Part shown: piece by piece, positions 9,016-18,593 of the stretch
How the letters are laid out: every line of letters begins with the position of its first letter
Position numbering within the stretch: position 1 is the stretch's first letter
Source of the DNA: Zoogloea sp.
Lineage (GTDB): Bacteria > Pseudomonadota > Gammaproteobacteria > Burkholderiales > Rhodocyclaceae
Reading direction: 5' to 3'
Assembly (NCBI RefSeq): GCF_017302315.1
Contig: NZ_JAFLDT010000010.1
Coordinates: 1-64,000, forward strand
DNA length: 64,000 nucleotides
The notes under the pieces: model-generated
Databases searched by the model: none
Told to the model about the DNA's origin: nothing
The model's input: the letters and a program-made list of their open reading frames with translations, nothing else
Made by a program: the position numbers and the translations under genes

Positions 9016-9582
9016 TCAGAGTGGGCGCCGGACCGTCAGGGCACCACGGATCTGCCCCTTCTCGTAGCCGAAAGCCCGATCATGGGGATAGTTGCGGGCA
9101 AGCTCGCTCTTTAGCCCGGCTTCGATCTTGTCGGCCGCACCGTGACATTTCAGGCAGACATCGCCCACGGGAATGGCGCGAATGTAGCGAAAGACCGGCT
9201 TGCCGTTCTCGGTGACGATCTCGCCGGACTCAAGACTCTCGACCTTCTCGCCCGCGGCAGCGCGGATGTTGAAGTCGGCAAGCTGGCGCGCTTCCCAGAC
9301 ATCCGGCGTACCCCGCTCGGGATTCCGCGTCCTGAGACTGACCCGCGACATCTTCCAACCGGTTTTTTCGGACTGCTCCTTGAGTAGCTTGGGGGCTTGG
9401 TCCTTGCAAACCGGGATGGCCTCAACCACACCGCGGGTGGCGACAGTGTCCTGCATCATGGCAACCACCTTGGGCAGTACCGGCAGTGCATTCTTGCGGG
9501 TATCAAGCTTCAGGGCTTCAATGTCCTGGGCCTGGGCGACACCGGACAGGAGAAAAGCAGATAAAAAGACAGAGCGCAACAT
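9016..9582 (-). CDS. DUF3365 (Tll0287-like) periplasmic haem protein
   Basis: Exported 188-residue protein with a signal peptide (MLRSVFLSAFLLSGVAQA) and one c-type haem motif CLKCHG near residue 145. The spread of conserved residues (PVCKDQAPKLL; RNPERGTPDVWE; FRYIRAIPVGDVC) matches the DUF3365 family, related to haem-binding PAS-like sensor domains. I chose the second Met (9582) because AAAGGA then lies about 8 bp upstream, whereas it abuts the first Met at 9591. It probably senses or carries electrons in the periplasm. An AT-rich perfect inverted repeat stands directly upstream. Confidence 0.85.
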   Translation of the reverse strand: MLRSVFLSAFLLSGVAQAQDIEALKLDTRKNALPVLPKVVAMMQDTVATRGVVEAIPVCKDQAPKLLKEQSEKTGWKMSRVSLRTRNPERGTPDVWEARQLADFNIRAAAGEKVESLESGEIVTENGKPVFRYIRAIPVGDVCLKCHGAADKIEAGLKSELARNYPHDRAFGYEKGQIRGALTVRRPL

Positions 9583-9597
9583 GGGAGCCATCCTTTG

Positions 9598-9613
9598 ATT
9601 AGAGTTTTCTAAT
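9598..9613. promoter_or_regulatory. AT-rich inverted repeat ATTAGA-4-TCTAAT
   Basis: Perfect 6-bp arms around GTTT in an otherwise GC-rich region, 16 bp upstream of the DUF3365 start codon and directly upstream of its ribosome site. Either an operator for that gene or a hairpin at the 5' end of its mRNA. On the minus strand a weak promoter (TTGAGG, 17 bp, TATCCT) lies just upstream. Confidence 0.4.
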
Positions 9614-9718
9614 ATACAGGATATCGAGCGTCGGCCACCACCTCAATTTCATGTCGGACGACTGCAACCAATTGCGCCAGCGGGAGCCCAACAGAAACCC
9701 CAACCCCAGGAGCACGCC

Positions 9719-9958
9719 ATGGAATTCCATAACCACAGCATCACCCAGCTGTTTGCCCAGCTCGGCCTTCCCAGTGAGACAAGCGACATCGAAGCATTCA
9801 TCGAGGCCCACGCCCCCCTGGCCCATGAGCTCAAGCTGGTCGATGCGCCTTTCTGGACAGCGGCCCAGGCGGCTTTCCTGAAGTCTGAACTTGACGAGGA
9901 TGCCGACTGGAGCGCTGTCATCGATACGCTTGACGCCCAACTACGCCGGGGCGTCTGA
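9719..9958 (+). CDS. DUF2789 family protein
   Basis: Small cytoplasmic protein of 79 residues, acidic, without membrane segments. The pattern LFAQLGLPS...DIEAFIEAHAPL...LVDAPFWTAAQAAFL matches the DUF2789 family of proteobacterial proteins of unknown function. A strong AGGAG ribosome site precedes the ATG. It stands alone between the divergent DUF3365 gene and the convergent HD-GYP gene, so nothing in the context hints at a role. Confidence 0.85.
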   Translation: MEFHNHSITQLFAQLGLPSETSDIEAFIEAHAPLAHELKLVDAPFWTAAQAAFLKSELDEDADWSAVIDTLDAQLRRGV

Positions 9959-10002
9959 TGCGGGCCGCCGACTGTCGCCGCTAATGTCGCCGCTGAAGGG
10001 CT

Positions 10003-11226
10003 TCAATCGGCCAGCAGGAAGCGCTGGGGATCAACCCCCCATTTGTCCGGCGCCTCGGCAGAGACGATTCGGTCGCCACCGCCGTTGCCGAGCTTGCGTC
10101 CCAAGTCGAGCAGTTCAGGCTTGATGTAGCCGTTTGATCGGGTGCTGAAGAACACCCGCAACTTGGGTGTCAGAAGGCTGCCTTCGTTCTGCTCGATCAC
10201 CACCCCCAGCCGGCCCGACTCCAGCCGAACCAGGCTCCCCACCGGATAGATCCCCACGCAACGCATGAAGGCCTGGAGCAATTTCTGGTCGAAGTGGTCC
10301 TTGCTCCACTCCCACATCTTGCGAAGGGCCTCCGCCGCGGGCATGCCCTTGTGGTAGCAGCGATCGGCGGTAATCGCGTCGTAGACATCCACGATGGCGG
10401 CCATGCGCGCCATGCTGGAAATGGCGTCGCCCGCCAGACCATCAGGATAACCCTTGCCATCAAGCCGCTCATGGTGATGGCGGGTAATGTCCAGCGGAAT
10501 GGCGCCGATGCCGGGGGTTTCCAGCAGCACCGCGTGGCCATCGCCAGGATGCTGCTTGATCAGATCGAACTCCGCGTCGGTGAGGCGGCCGGGCTTGTTG
10601 AGCACTTCATCGGGCACCTTCATCTTGCCGATGTCGTGGAGCAAACCGCCGATGCCCCCTTGCCGAAGCTCTTCGCCGTCCAGACCCAGGGAACGGCCAA
10701 AGGCAATCATCAGCGTACACACGCTGACAGAGTGCAGAAAAGTGTAGTCATCCTTGTTCTTGATGCCGATCAGCCCCATCAGCGCACCGCCGTTGCGAAG
10801 CACGGAACCGGTGATGGCCTCCACCACCGGCTCTGCATCGTCGAGGGACACTGCCTTGCCCAAGCGCACATCGCACATCATGCTGCGGATCACCTTGTGG
10901 GCCTGCTCATGAACGCGTTTGGCACGGGCCAGTTCTTCACGCACCGAAACGCGAACTATCGGCTCCTGGGGCGCCGACAAGGCTTCGAGGATTTCCTGCT
11001 CGACAGCGGCCTGGACCTGCTCCGCGGCAACGGCCTCCACGTCATCGAGTCCTCGCGTGGTATCGATATAGACATGCGGGATACCCGCTTCAACAATGCG
11101 GCGCAGATCGCCCTCTCCCTTGAGGACGAACTGGGCACGCCAGAAGGGATGGGACATCCAGTCGCCGCAGAGTTCGTGGATGAACATGCCCGGTCGCAGC
11201 CGGGCCACAGGAATTTTCTTCAGCAT
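10003..11226 (-). CDS. HD-GYP cyclic-di-GMP phosphodiesterase with DUF3391 N-domain
   Basis: Protein of 407 residues. The first 130 or so match DUF3391 (VARLRPGMFIHELCGDW...HPFW), the domain often found ahead of HD-GYP. The catalytic part has the HD pair (LLHDIGKMKVPDEVL) and the HHERLDGKGYPDGL signature that gives the family its name. Such enzymes hydrolyse cyclic di-GMP to pGpG or GMP and lower the second messenger. No receiver or membrane segment is present, so it is probably a soluble enzyme. A diguanylate cyclase gene lies 9 kb away and could oppose it. Confidence 0.93.
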   Translation of the reverse strand: MLKKIPVARLRPGMFIHELCGDWMSHPFWRAQFVLKGEGDLRRIVEAGIPHVYIDTTRGLDDVEAVAAEQVQAAVEQEILEALSAPQEPIVRVSVREELARAKRVHEQAHKVIRSMMCDVRLGKAVSLDDAEPVVEAITGSVLRNGGALMGLIGIKNKDDYTFLHSVSVCTLMIAFGRSLGLDGEELRQGGIGGLLHDIGKMKVPDEVLNKPGRLTDAEFDLIKQHPGDGHAVLLETPGIGAIPLDITRHHHERLDGKGYPDGLAGDAISSMARMAAIVDVYDAITADRCYHKGMPAAEALRKMWEWSKDHFDQKLLQAFMRCVGIYPVGSLVRLESGRLGVVIEQNEGSLLTPKLRVFFSTRSNGYIKPELLDLGRKLGNGGGDRIVSAEAPDKWGVDPQRFLLAD

Positions 11227-11371
11227 TGACGGGGTGCCATGGGGTGGCAGGGCTGATGAGTGACATCAATCGTTACGGTCCGGATCTTATCGACCCGGTA
11301 CGGGCCGGCTTGAGCGGATTTCGGTGGCAGAGTGTGTCATAGGAGCGCAAAGGCATACGATACACAACCGC

Positions 11372-11377
11372 TATAAT
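11372..11377 (+). promoter_or_regulatory. Consensus -10 TATAAT upstream of uppP
   Basis: Perfect TATAAT 34 bp before the uppP ATG; the -35 region is poor. The predicted start site near 11384 would leave a leader of about 28 nt. Confidence 0.5.
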
Positions 11378-11411
11378 GGATGCTCTTTCCGCACTGCACA
11401 TCCAATAGCTT

Positions 11412-12236
11412 ATGGACATCATCCTGCTCCTGAAGGCGCTGATACTCGGCGTGGTCGAAGGCCTGACCGAATTCCTGCCGATCTCCAGCACCGGGCACCT
11501 CATCCTGGCAGGCGACCTGCTCAACTTCAACGATGACCGGGGCAAGCTGTTCGAGATTGTCATCCAGTCCGGCGCCATCCTCGCTGTGGTGTGGGAATAC
11601 CGCGAACGGGTGATCCGCACTTTTTCCGGCCTGGGCCGGCAGCCCGAGGCCAACCGCCTGGTGCTCAACCTCTTCATCGCCTTCCTGCCCCTGGCCGTTC
11701 TCGGCCTGATCTTCGGCAAGGCCATCAAGGCCTCGCTGTTTGCTCCCATCCCGGTGGCCACCGCCTTTATTCTGGGCGCCTTCGTGATCCTGTGGGCCGA
11801 GCGCCGGCAGCACAGCATCCGCATCCACAGCGTGGACGAAATGACCCCGCTGGACGCCCTCAAGATGGGTTTCGCCCAGGCCGTGGCCCTGATCCCCGGC
11901 ACCTCGCGCTCGGGCTCGACCATCATCGGCGGCATGTTGTTCGGCTTCTCGCGCCACGCGGCAACCGAATTTTCCTTTTTCCTGGCCATCCCCACCCTGG
12001 GCATGGCCACCATCTATCAGCTCTACAAGGAGCGTGCCCTGCTGAGCATGGACGACCTGGGCATGTGGGTGGTGGGCTTCATCTCCGCCTTCGTATCGGC
12101 CTTCCTGTGTGTGCGCTGGCTGCTGCGCTACATCTCCAACCACGATTTCGTGCCCTTCGCCTGGTACCGCATCGCCTTCGGCATCGTGGTGCTCGCCACC
12201 TGGCACTTCGGCCTGGTGGAATGGACAGCGCACTGA
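11412..12236 (+). CDS. uppP: Undecaprenyl-diphosphatase UppP (BacA)
   Basis: Integral membrane enzyme of 274 residues that removes a phosphate from undecaprenyl diphosphate, recycling the lipid carrier for peptidoglycan and O-antigen. The family motifs are intact: [19 protein letters not shown] near residue 15 and the [10 protein letters not shown] loop near residue 161 holding the catalytic Ser/Arg. About eight membrane segments can be seen. It leads a chain of overlapping genes: the next reading frame starts 16 bp before its stop. Confidence 0.96.
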   Translation: MDIILLLKALILGVVEGLTEFLPISSTGHLILAGDLLNFNDDRGKLFEIVIQSGAILAVVWEYRERVIRTFSGLGRQPEANRLVLNLFIAFLPLAVLGLIFGKAIKASLFAPIPVATAFILGAFVILWAERRQHSIRIHSVDEMTPLDALKMGFAQAVALIPGTSRSGSTIIGGMLFGFSRHAATEFSFFLAIPTLGMATIYQLYKERALLSMDDLGMWVVGFISAFVSAFLCVRWLLRYISNHDFVPFAWYRIAFGIVVLATWHFGLVEWTAH

Positions 12237-13189
12237 GTGCTGGCACTGACCCGGCCCGGACCCCCTCCGGGCCGTCGGCCCCTGCCCCTCACCTCAGCCA
12301 CGCCGTCCACCTCACCGACATCCATGACAGCCGGCGGGCCCGCAGCCTGCCCCTCAAGCTCTACCTGCCCGATCGCCCCGCCCCGGCCGGCCTGATCCTC
12401 TTCTCCCATGGGCTGGGGGGCTCCCGCGAAGGCGGGACCGACTGGCTATCCCACTGGGCCGGGCTCGGCTTCGCGGCGATCGCCGTGCAGCACCCGGGCA
12501 GTGACACCAGCCTGCTCCACAACAACTCGCCCCTCGCCCTGCGGAAAGCCTTCCGCATGGCCATGAATCCGGAAGAGCTCACCCGCCGGGCCGACGATTT
12601 GCGCTTTGTGCTCGGCCGCATCGGCCGGGAAGGATGCTTCCCCGACGTCATCAACGGGGTACAGAAAATTGGTCTGTGCGGGCATTCCTTCGGTGCGGTT
12701 ACGGTGCAGCTCCTGGCGGGTGAACGCCGCCCCGAACAGAAACCCGAGCCTGCCGACCCCCGCGTGGCGGCAGCCCTGGCCTTGAGCCCTTCCGCCCGCC
12801 ATGCCGACAAGGGCCCCGGGCTGACCCACCGCTTCGGGCAGGTCAGACTCCCCTTCCTGAGCATCACCGGCAGCCGCGACGACGGGATGAGCCTGTCCGA
12901 CATCACCGCAGCGAATCGCGAACTGCCCTACCGCCACATGCCCGCGGGCGACAAATATTTGCTGGTGTTTGCCGACGGCACCCACCTGGACTTTGCCGGA
13001 CAGGGCAGCCAGGCTGAAGGCACGGTATTCAACATCCGCCGCGAACCCGCGGTTTTCCGCGACAATCTGCTGGCTGCCAGCAGCGCCTTCTGGCAGGCCC
13101 ACCTGGCCGACGACGCGGATGCGCGCCGCTGGCTGAGCACCACCTTGCCCGGCCGCCTGCGGCCGGAAGACCGCTTCGAGACCAAATGA
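12221..13189 (+). CDS. Alpha/beta hydrolase (dienelactone-hydrolase/lipase-like)
   Basis: Predicted serine hydrolase of 322 residues. The oxyanion-hole strand [11 protein letters not shown], the nucleophile elbow GHSFGA and the late DGTHLDF (catalytic His) mark an alpha/beta-hydrolase of the type seen in predicted dienelactone hydrolases and bacterial chlorophyllase-like lipases. The ATG at 12221 lies inside the uppP gene, giving a 16-bp overlap and likely coupled translation; its first 40 residues are low-complexity and a later start is possible. No signal peptide is evident. Substrate is unknown. Confidence 0.8.
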   Translation: MDSALSAGTDPARTPSGPSAPAPHLSHAVHLTDIHDSRRARSLPLKLYLPDRPAPAGLILFSHGLGGSREGGTDWLSHWAGLGFAAIAVQHPGSDTSLLHNNSPLALRKAFRMAMNPEELTRRADDLRFVLGRIGREGCFPDVINGVQKIGLCGHSFGAVTVQLLAGERRPEQKPEPADPRVAAALALSPSARHADKGPGLTHRFGQVRLPFLSITGSRDDGMSLSDITAANRELPYRHMPAGDKYLLVFADGTHLDFAGQGSQAEGTVFNIRREPAVFRDNLLAASSAFWQAHLADDADARRWLSTTLPGRLRPEDRFETK

Positions 13190-13755
13190 TCATCTACCTT
13201 CACGGCTTCCGCTCCGGCCCCGAATCGTGGAAGGCTCGCAGTCTGCGCGCCCGCATGGCCGCTCAGGGCCTTGACGACGCCTTCTGGTGTGAGCAGCTCC
13301 CCGTTTCGGCCCGCGAGGCCATCGCCCTGGCCGAGGCGCAGATTGCCCGCTGCACCACCCCACCCACCGTCGTCGGCAGCTCCCTCGGCGGCTATTACGC
13401 CACCCACCTGGCCGAAAAACACGGGCTTCGGGCCGTACTGGTCAATCCGGCGGTCATCGCTCCCCTGTCCCTGTCAGCCTACCTGGGCACCCAGACCCAC
13501 ATGTATACCGGCGAGGCCTTCGATTTCACCCCGACCCACATCGCCGAACTGCAGGCCATCGAGACCGCGGCCATCACCCGGCCCGAACGCTACTGGCTGC
13601 TGGTCGAAACCGGTGACGAGGTGCTTGACTACCGCCACGCGGTAGCCCGCTACGCCGGCTGCCGGCAGAGCGTACTGGAAGGTGGCGACCACAGCTTCAC
13701 GCGTTGGGACGACTACCTCGACCCCATCCTTCAGTTTGCCGGACTCCTTCCGTGA
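13186..13755 (+). CDS. YqiA/UPF0227-type esterase
   Basis: Small alpha/beta-hydrolase of 189 residues starting directly at the first strand ([18 protein letters not shown]). The nucleophile motif is VGSSLGGYYAT, and an Asp and His occur near the C-terminus (ETGDEVLDYRHA; EGGDHSFTRW). This compact layout matches YqiA/YcfP proteins, reported as short-chain esterases. It overlaps the previous hydrolase by ATGA and the following methyltransferase by GTGA. The physiological substrate is unknown. Confidence 0.86.
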   Translation: MIIYLHGFRSGPESWKARSLRARMAAQGLDDAFWCEQLPVSAREAIALAEAQIARCTTPPTVVGSSLGGYYATHLAEKHGLRAVLVNPAVIAPLSLSAYLGTQTHMYTGEAFDFTPTHIAELQAIETAAITRPERYWLLVETGDEVLDYRHAVARYAGCRQSVLEGGDHSFTRWDDYLDPILQFAGLLP

Positions 13756-14606
13756 CGACAGACAACACCTCCGCGGGCTTCGATGCCCGCCGCTTCAAGG
13801 CCTTGGAACGCACCGGCTTCAACCGCATCGCGGCCCGTTATGCCGATGGCGCGCCGCTCCGGGCCAGCCTGCAGACCGCCCTCCTGAACGCCGCAGCGCC
13901 GGCACCCGGCGAACACATCCTTGATCTGGCCGCCGGTCCCGGCCTCCTGGCCCGAGACGCAGCGCGCCGTGTGCTGCCCGATGGCTGGGTACTGGCCAGT
14001 GACATTGCCGAGAGCATGCTCGCCGAGGGGCAGCGCCGCGCCGAGCAGGAAGGCTTGCCCGACCTCCTCGCCGCCGCCTGCGACGCCGAACACCTGGCCT
14101 TTGCCGACGGGAGTTTCGATGCCGCGCTGCTCGGGCTGGGCCTGTTCATTTTTCCCGACCCGGGCAAGGCCCTGGCGGAGCTGCACCGGGTGATCCGGCC
14201 GGGGGGACGCATCGCCCTGTCGGTATGGAGCCCGCGGGAGGAAGTGCCCCTGATCGCTCGCGCCCAGGACTGCATCGCCCGACTCCTGCCGGCCCCGAAA
14301 GTGCCGCGCCCTTCCGTGTTCCGCCTGGGCACGGCGGATACGCTGGGGCCACTGCTGCAAGGCGCGGGCTTCGGCCGGGTCCGCCTGGAGCCCCATGCTT
14401 TCACCTGTCGTTTTGCCTGTGCCGACACCTACTGGCAGGCCTTTCTTGACTTGGCCGGGGGCGCCGCAGAGTCCCTGTCGCGCCTCCCCGAGGCCACCCA
14501 GGCACGGCTGCGAGAAGAGGTGACCACGGAACTCGCGCCCCACCGGGACGGCGACGGCTATGCCGTTGCGGGCAGCGTGCTGATCGCCATCGCGCAGCGC
14601 GGCTGA
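13752..14606 (+). CDS. Class I SAM-dependent methyltransferase
   Basis: Methyltransferase of 284 residues with the SAM-binding motif ILDLAAGPGLLARDAA, an acidic post-I strand (VLASDIAESML), FADGSFDAALLGLGLFIF and HRVIRPGGRIALSVWS (motif III). This is the UbiE/Methyltransf_11 type. The GTG at 13752 overlaps the previous stop (GTGA). The acceptor substrate cannot be inferred, though coupling to two esterase-like genes suggests a shared small-molecule or lipid pathway. It ends 1 bp before the stop of the convergent photolyase gene. Confidence 0.85.
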   Translation: MTTDNTSAGFDARRFKALERTGFNRIAARYADGAPLRASLQTALLNAAAPAPGEHILDLAAGPGLLARDAARRVLPDGWVLASDIAESMLAEGQRRAEQEGLPDLLAAACDAEHLAFADGSFDAALLGLGLFIFPDPGKALAELHRVIRPGGRIALSVWSPREEVPLIARAQDCIARLLPAPKVPRPSVFRLGTADTLGPLLQGAGFGRVRLEPHAFTCRFACADTYWQAFLDLAGGAAESLSRLPEATQARLREEVTTELAPHRDGDGYAVAGSVLIAIAQRG

Positions 14607-14607
14607 A

Positions 14608-16053
14608 TCAGGCCTCCCCGGCCGACTCCGCCGCCGCACCCTTGACCACCGCAAACCGGGCCAGGGTGTGCTCCCGGGCCTTGGCATGGTCCACCACGGG
14701 TGCCGGATAGTCGGTACCGATGACGCAGCTAGCGAGCTTCTGGTCGATGGGCGGCAGGGTCCACGGGGCGTGAATGTATTTGTCGGGCACCTTTGCCAGC
14801 TCCGGCAGATAACGCCGGATGAAGGTGCCTTCGGGGTCGAACTTCTCCGACTGGGTCACCGGGTTGAAGATGCGGAAGTAAGGCTGGGCGTCGCAGCCGG
14901 TGGATGCGGCCCACTGCCAACCACCATTGTTGGCCGCCAGGTCAAAGTCATTCAGGTGCTCGGCAAAATAGGCCTCGCCCTCACGCCAGTCGATACCGAG
15001 ATCCTTGGTCAGGAAGGACGCCACGATCATGCGCAAGCGGTTGTGCATGTAGCCACTGTGGTTGATCTGGCGCATGGCCGCATCAACGATGGGATAGCCC
15101 GTGCGCCCCTCGCACCACGCGGCAAACAAGGCCGGGTCCCGATCCCAGGCCACCCGGTCGTATTCGGGCCGGAAGCTCGCCCCCACCACCCGCGGGTGAT
15201 GCCACAGGATCTGAAAGTAGAAGTCACGCCACACCAGTTCCGACAACCAGGTGTCCGCCCCCTCGCCGCCGGCATCCCGGGCCGCCCGGGCCAACTCACG
15301 GATCGACACGGTACCGAAACGCAGGTGCACCGACAGGTAGGACACCCCCTTCACCGCGGGGAAGTCGCGTCTGGCCTTGTAGCGCCCGATGCGCTTGAGG
15401 AAGTCCTCGAAGAGCCGACGCCCGGCCACCATGCCCGGCGTGATGCCCAGCTCAGCCAGATTGGTCACATCAAACCCCAGCGTGGCCAGATCCGGCACCC
15501 GCTCGCCCTCGGGCGGCGGCGCCAGACGGGTTGCGTACTTGTCCACCGGATAGGACTTGAGATGAAAGTCGGTGAGCGTCTTCAGCCAGGCACGCTTGTA
15601 GGGCGTAAACACCGAGAATGGCCCCCCTCCCTGGGTGAGGATCTCGCCTTTCTCGAAGATCACCTGATCCTTGAAATCGGCAAAGCCGATTCCAAGGAGG
15701 CGCAGGCGCTCGGCGACATCGCTGTCGCGGGCCAGGGCTGCGGGCTCATAGTCCCGGTTGGCAAGCACGGCATCGACACCGAGGCGCTGCGCCAGGGTGG
15801 GAATCGCCTCCCTGGCGGGAGCATGCCGCACGATCAGTCCTCCGCCCCTCGCACGAAGGGCCGAATCCAGCTCGGCGACACAACCATGGATGAACTCCAC
15901 CCGCCGATCGCCACGCCTTGGAAGCGCATCCAGGATATCCGCATCAAAAACAAAGGCGCAGAATACCCGTTGGTAATTTTTAAGCGCGTGGTACAAGGCT
16001 GTGTGATCGAAGTCGCGCAGGTCGCGACGAAACCAGACAAGGGCGGAGGACAT
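14608..16053 (-). CDS. phrB: Deoxyribodipyrimidine photolyase
   Basis: Light-driven repair enzyme that splits cyclobutane pyrimidine dimers using FADH-. The 481-residue protein starts at the Met of [12 protein letters not shown], the standard N-terminus of the antenna-binding Rossmann domain; an upstream Met at 16125 would add a non-conserved extension. The FAD-binding half shows [32 protein letters not shown] and the [10 protein letters not shown]...[11 protein letters not shown] signature. It is transcribed divergently from yqgE. Class I CPD type is likely; a cryptochrome-like role is less so. Confidence 0.94.
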   Translation of the reverse strand: MSSALVWFRRDLRDFDHTALYHALKNYQRVFCAFVFDADILDALPRRGDRRVEFIHGCVAELDSALRARGGGLIVRHAPAREAIPTLAQRLGVDAVLANRDYEPAALARDSDVAERLRLLGIGFADFKDQVIFEKGEILTQGGGPFSVFTPYKRAWLKTLTDFHLKSYPVDKYATRLAPPPEGERVPDLATLGFDVTNLAELGITPGMVAGRRLFEDFLKRIGRYKARRDFPAVKGVSYLSVHLRFGTVSIRELARAARDAGGEGADTWLSELVWRDFYFQILWHHPRVVGASFRPEYDRVAWDRDPALFAAWCEGRTGYPIVDAAMRQINHSGYMHNRLRMIVASFLTKDLGIDWREGEAYFAEHLNDFDLAANNGGWQWAASTGCDAQPYFRIFNPVTQSEKFDPEGTFIRRYLPELAKVPDKYIHAPWTLPPIDQKLASCVIGTDYPAPVVDHAKAREHTLARFAVVKGAAAESAGEA

Positions 16054-16132
16054 GGACGTCGGAACAGATGAGCGGGAATCGATGGACGCAAGCATGCCCC
16101 AAAAGTTGCCGCTACAATCGGGCACCTCGGCT

Positions 16133-16138
16133 TAAAAT
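16133..16138 (+). promoter_or_regulatory. -10 element (TAAAAT) immediately upstream of yqgE
   Basis: TAAAAT ends 7 bp before the GTG start codon of yqgE, so transcription from it would begin at or next to the start codon. A second -10-like hexamer (TACAAT, 16113-16118) would give a leader of about 20 nt. Neither has a clear -35. Confidence 0.35.
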
Positions 16139-16145
16139 AGCGCCC

Positions 16146-16712
16146 GTGACTACGACGACCATCAACCTCACCGATCATTTTCTGATCGCCATGCCCGCCA
16201 TGGCCGATCCGAATTTTTCGCGCACCCTCACCTACATCGCCGAACACAACGAAAACGGCGCCATGGGGGTCATCGTCAATCGCCCCACCGATATGCGTCT
16301 GGCCACCCTGTTCGAGCGTGTGGACATCCCCCTTGAGCATCACGAGTTTGCCGACCTGCCCGTCTATTTCGGCGGCCCGGTCCAGTCCGACCGTGGCTTT
16401 GTGCTGCACCGCCCGGCGGGCAAATGGCACTCCACCTTGACCGTCAACGACCGTATCGGCCTGACCAGCTCCCGCGACGTGCTGCAGTCCCTGGCCTCCG
16501 ACGGCGAGCCCGGCGAAGTTCTGGTGGCGCTCGGCTACGCCGGTTGGTCCGCCGGCCAGCTCGAACACGAACTCGCCCAGAATGCCTGGCTCACCGTACC
16601 TGCCGATCTGTCCATCGTCTTCGACCTGCCCTCCGAAGAGCGGCTGGTGGCCGCCATGCAGCTCCTCGGCGTGGATTTCGCCAAGCTCTCGGACGTCGCC
16701 GGACACGCCTGA
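16146..16712 (+). CDS. yqgE: YqgE/AlgH family protein (UPF0301)
   Basis: Conserved cytoplasmic protein of 188 residues. The core [13 protein letters not shown]...[13 protein letters not shown]...[14 protein letters not shown]...[13 protein letters not shown] is characteristic of UPF0301/YqgE. The GTG at 16146 is the only start codon between the upstream -10 and the conserved core; no Shine-Dalgarno is present. It heads the classical yqgE-ruvX-pyrR-pyrB-pyrC' cluster and its stop directly abuts the ruvX GTG. The molecular function of the family is not established. Confidence 0.93.
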   Translation: MTTTTINLTDHFLIAMPAMADPNFSRTLTYIAEHNENGAMGVIVNRPTDMRLATLFERVDIPLEHHEFADLPVYFGGPVQSDRGFVLHRPAGKWHSTLTVNDRIGLTSSRDVLQSLASDGEPGEVLVALGYAGWSAGQLEHELAQNAWLTVPADLSIVFDLPSEERLVAAMQLLGVDFAKLSDVAGHA

Positions 16713-17141
16713 GTGGGAACCGTCCTCGGCTTCGACTTCGGCCTGGCCCGCATCGGCGTGGCAGTGGGCGAAACGGAAACAGGCCACGCTCACCCCCTTG
16801 CGGTGATCGCCGACGAAGCCAATGCCGTGCGCTTCGCGGCCATCGAGCAGCTCCTCACCGAATGGAGGCCTGCCGCGCTGGTGGTCGGACTGCCCACACA
16901 CCTGGATGGCAGCGAACACGCCATGACCGCCCGCTGTCGCCGCTTTGCCAACCAGCTCCACGGCCGCTACGGACTTCCCGTCACATTGGTGGACGAGCGG
17001 CTGTCATCGGTGGAAGCGGAAGAGCGCCTCAGAGACGCCGGTCACCAAAGCTGGCGCAAGCAAAAGCCCCGGCTGGACTCCGCAGCTGCCCAGATCATCC
17101 TGCTCCAGTATTTCGAAAGCGCCCGCCATGCACCTTCCTGA
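16713..17141 (+). CDS. ruvX: RuvX (YqgF), Holliday-junction-resolvase-like RNase
   Basis: RNase H-fold nuclease of 142 residues; family members process 16S rRNA 5' ends and resemble Holliday junction resolvases. Catalytic Asp motifs are visible: [13 protein letters not shown] at the N-terminus, [16 protein letters not shown] in the middle, [12 protein letters not shown], and a C-terminal [12 protein letters not shown]. It starts with GTG immediately after the yqgE stop and overlaps pyrR by 14 bp. The linkage with yqgE is widely conserved. Confidence 0.94.
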   Translation: MGTVLGFDFGLARIGVAVGETETGHAHPLAVIADEANAVRFAAIEQLLTEWRPAALVVGLPTHLDGSEHAMTARCRRFANQLHGRYGLPVTLVDERLSSVEAEERLRDAGHQSWRKQKPRLDSAAAQIILLQYFESARHAPS

Positions 17142-17628
17142 AGCCGAACAGCTCATTGCCACCCTTGCCGAGACGATGCGCCCCCGGGTCACTCCCGACA
17201 CCTGCCTGGTGGGGATTCACACCGGTGGTGTATGGCTGGCGGAACGTCTCCATGCGCTCCTTGGTTTGTCCCAGCCGCTGGGGAGCATCGACGTGAGCTT
17301 CTACAGGGACGACTACTCCGCCAAGGGCCTGCACCCCCAACCCCGCGGGTCGAAGATCCCCTTTGACGTGGAAGCCGCCCACATCGTCATCGTCGATGAC
17401 GTGTTGTATACCGGCCGCACCACCCGCGCCGCCCTCAACGAGCTGTTCGACTACGGCCGCCCCGCCCGGGTGGATCTGGCCGTACTGATCGACCGAGGCG
17501 GCCGTGAGCTCCCCATTGCCGCGAGCTTCTGCGCCCTGACCCTGCCCACGCCACTGCCGGCGGGGCAAAACCTCCAACTTGAGCGCGACGACTCCGGCGC
17601 CCTCACCATGAGGCTGATCCATGCGTAA
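17128..17628 (+). CDS. pyrR: PyrR, pyrimidine regulator / uracil phosphoribosyltransferase
   Basis: Phosphoribosyltransferase-fold protein of 166 residues. The PRPP loop reads [17 protein letters not shown], and [13 protein letters not shown] and [14 protein letters not shown] match PyrR. In Gram-positives PyrR is an mRNA-binding attenuator with UPRT activity; in proteobacteria its regulatory role is less clear. No attenuator hairpin is evident ahead of pyrB, which overlaps the 3' end of this gene by 8 bp. Its place in a pyrimidine operon supports the assignment. Confidence 0.92.
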   Translation: MHLPEAEQLIATLAETMRPRVTPDTCLVGIHTGGVWLAERLHALLGLSQPLGSIDVSFYRDDYSAKGLHPQPRGSKIPFDVEAAHIVIVDDVLYTGRTTRAALNELFDYGRPARVDLAVLIDRGGRELPIAASFCALTLPTPLPAGQNLQLERDDSGALTMRLIHA

Positions 17629-18580
17629 TCCCCAACTCAACAAGCAAGGTGAACTGCAGCACCTTCTGACCCTCGACGGCCTGCCCCGCGGGATCATCAC
17701 CCAGATCCTCGACACTGCCGCCCCCTTCACCGAAGTGGCCGAGCGGGAAGTCAAGAAACTCCCCCTGCTCCGCGGCAAAAGCGTCTTCAACCTGTTCTTC
17801 GAGAACAGCACCCGCACCCGCACCACCTTCGAGATTGCCGCCAAGCGCCTGTCGGCCGACGTGATCAACCTCAACGTCGCCACCTCATCCACGAAGAAGG
17901 GCGAGACCCTGCTCGACACCGTGGACAACCTGTGTGCCATGCATGCCGACATGTTCGTGGTGCGCCACGAGTCCAGCGGCGCCCCGCATCTGATCGCCCA
18001 GCATCTGCAGAACACCGGCCGCGACCATATCCACGTGGTGAATGCCGGCGACGGGCGTCACGCCCACCCCACGCAGGGGCTGCTGGACATGTACACCATC
18101 CGGCATTACAAGAAGGAATTCCACAACCTCACCGTCGCCATCGTCGGCGACGTGCTCCACTCCCGTGTGGCGCGCTCCCAGATCGCGGCACTGACCACCC
18201 TGGGTGTGCCCGAGGTACGCGTCATCGGCCCCCGCACCCTGCTCCCCACCGACGTGGAGAAGATGGGCGTGCGCTATTGCGCCACCATGGAAGAAGGCCT
18301 CAAGGGCGTTGACGTGGTGATGATGCTGCGCCTCCAGAACGAACGCATGAACGGTGCCCTGCTCCCCAGCCCCCAGGAATTCTTCAAGGTCTGGGGCCTC
18401 ACCGCCGACAAGCTGGCCCTGGCGAAGCCCGACGCCATCGTGATGCACCCCGGCCCCATGAACCGGGGCGTCGAGATCGACTCGGCCGTGGCCGATGGCA
18501 GTCAGGCCGTGATCCTGCCCCAGGTCACCTTCGGTATCGCCGTGCGCATGGCGGTGATGAGCATGCTCGGCAGCCATTGA
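17621..18580 (+). CDS. pyrB: Aspartate carbamoyltransferase catalytic subunit
   Basis: Enzyme joining carbamoyl phosphate and aspartate, second step of pyrimidine synthesis. The 319-residue protein has the carbamoyl-phosphate motif [13 protein letters not shown], the 80s-loop region [26 protein letters not shown] and the C-terminal [11 protein letters not shown]. It lacks a pyrI partner; instead the dihydroorotase-like pyrC' lies 13 bp downstream. This is the class A ATCase arrangement, in which an inactive dihydroorotase homologue is needed to build the dodecamer. Confidence 0.97.
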   Translation: MRNPQLNKQGELQHLLTLDGLPRGIITQILDTAAPFTEVAEREVKKLPLLRGKSVFNLFFENSTRTRTTFEIAAKRLSADVINLNVATSSTKKGETLLDTVDNLCAMHADMFVVRHESSGAPHLIAQHLQNTGRDHIHVVNAGDGRHAHPTQGLLDMYTIRHYKKEFHNLTVAIVGDVLHSRVARSQIAALTTLGVPEVRVIGPRTLLPTDVEKMGVRYCATMEEGLKGVDVVMMLRLQNERMNGALLPSPQEFFKVWGLTADKLALAKPDAIVMHPGPMNRGVEIDSAVADGSQAVILPQVTFGIAVRMAVMSMLGSH

Positions 18581-18593
18581 ACGGATCAGTACG

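Noticed and set aside
9973..9994. Tandem TGTCGCCGCT copies as a repeat array
   Set aside because: Only two copies, 12 bp apart, in a short convergent gap; likely chance or slippage.
11591..12220. Long upstream extension of the first alpha/beta hydrolase
   Set aside because: It overlaps uppP in another frame with Arg/Pro/His-rich low-complexity translation; the hydrolase fold begins after 12221.
14668..16071. Plus-strand frame of 467 codons across the photolyase gene
   Set aside because: Antisense shadow; photolyase motifs on the minus strand are unbroken along the whole length.
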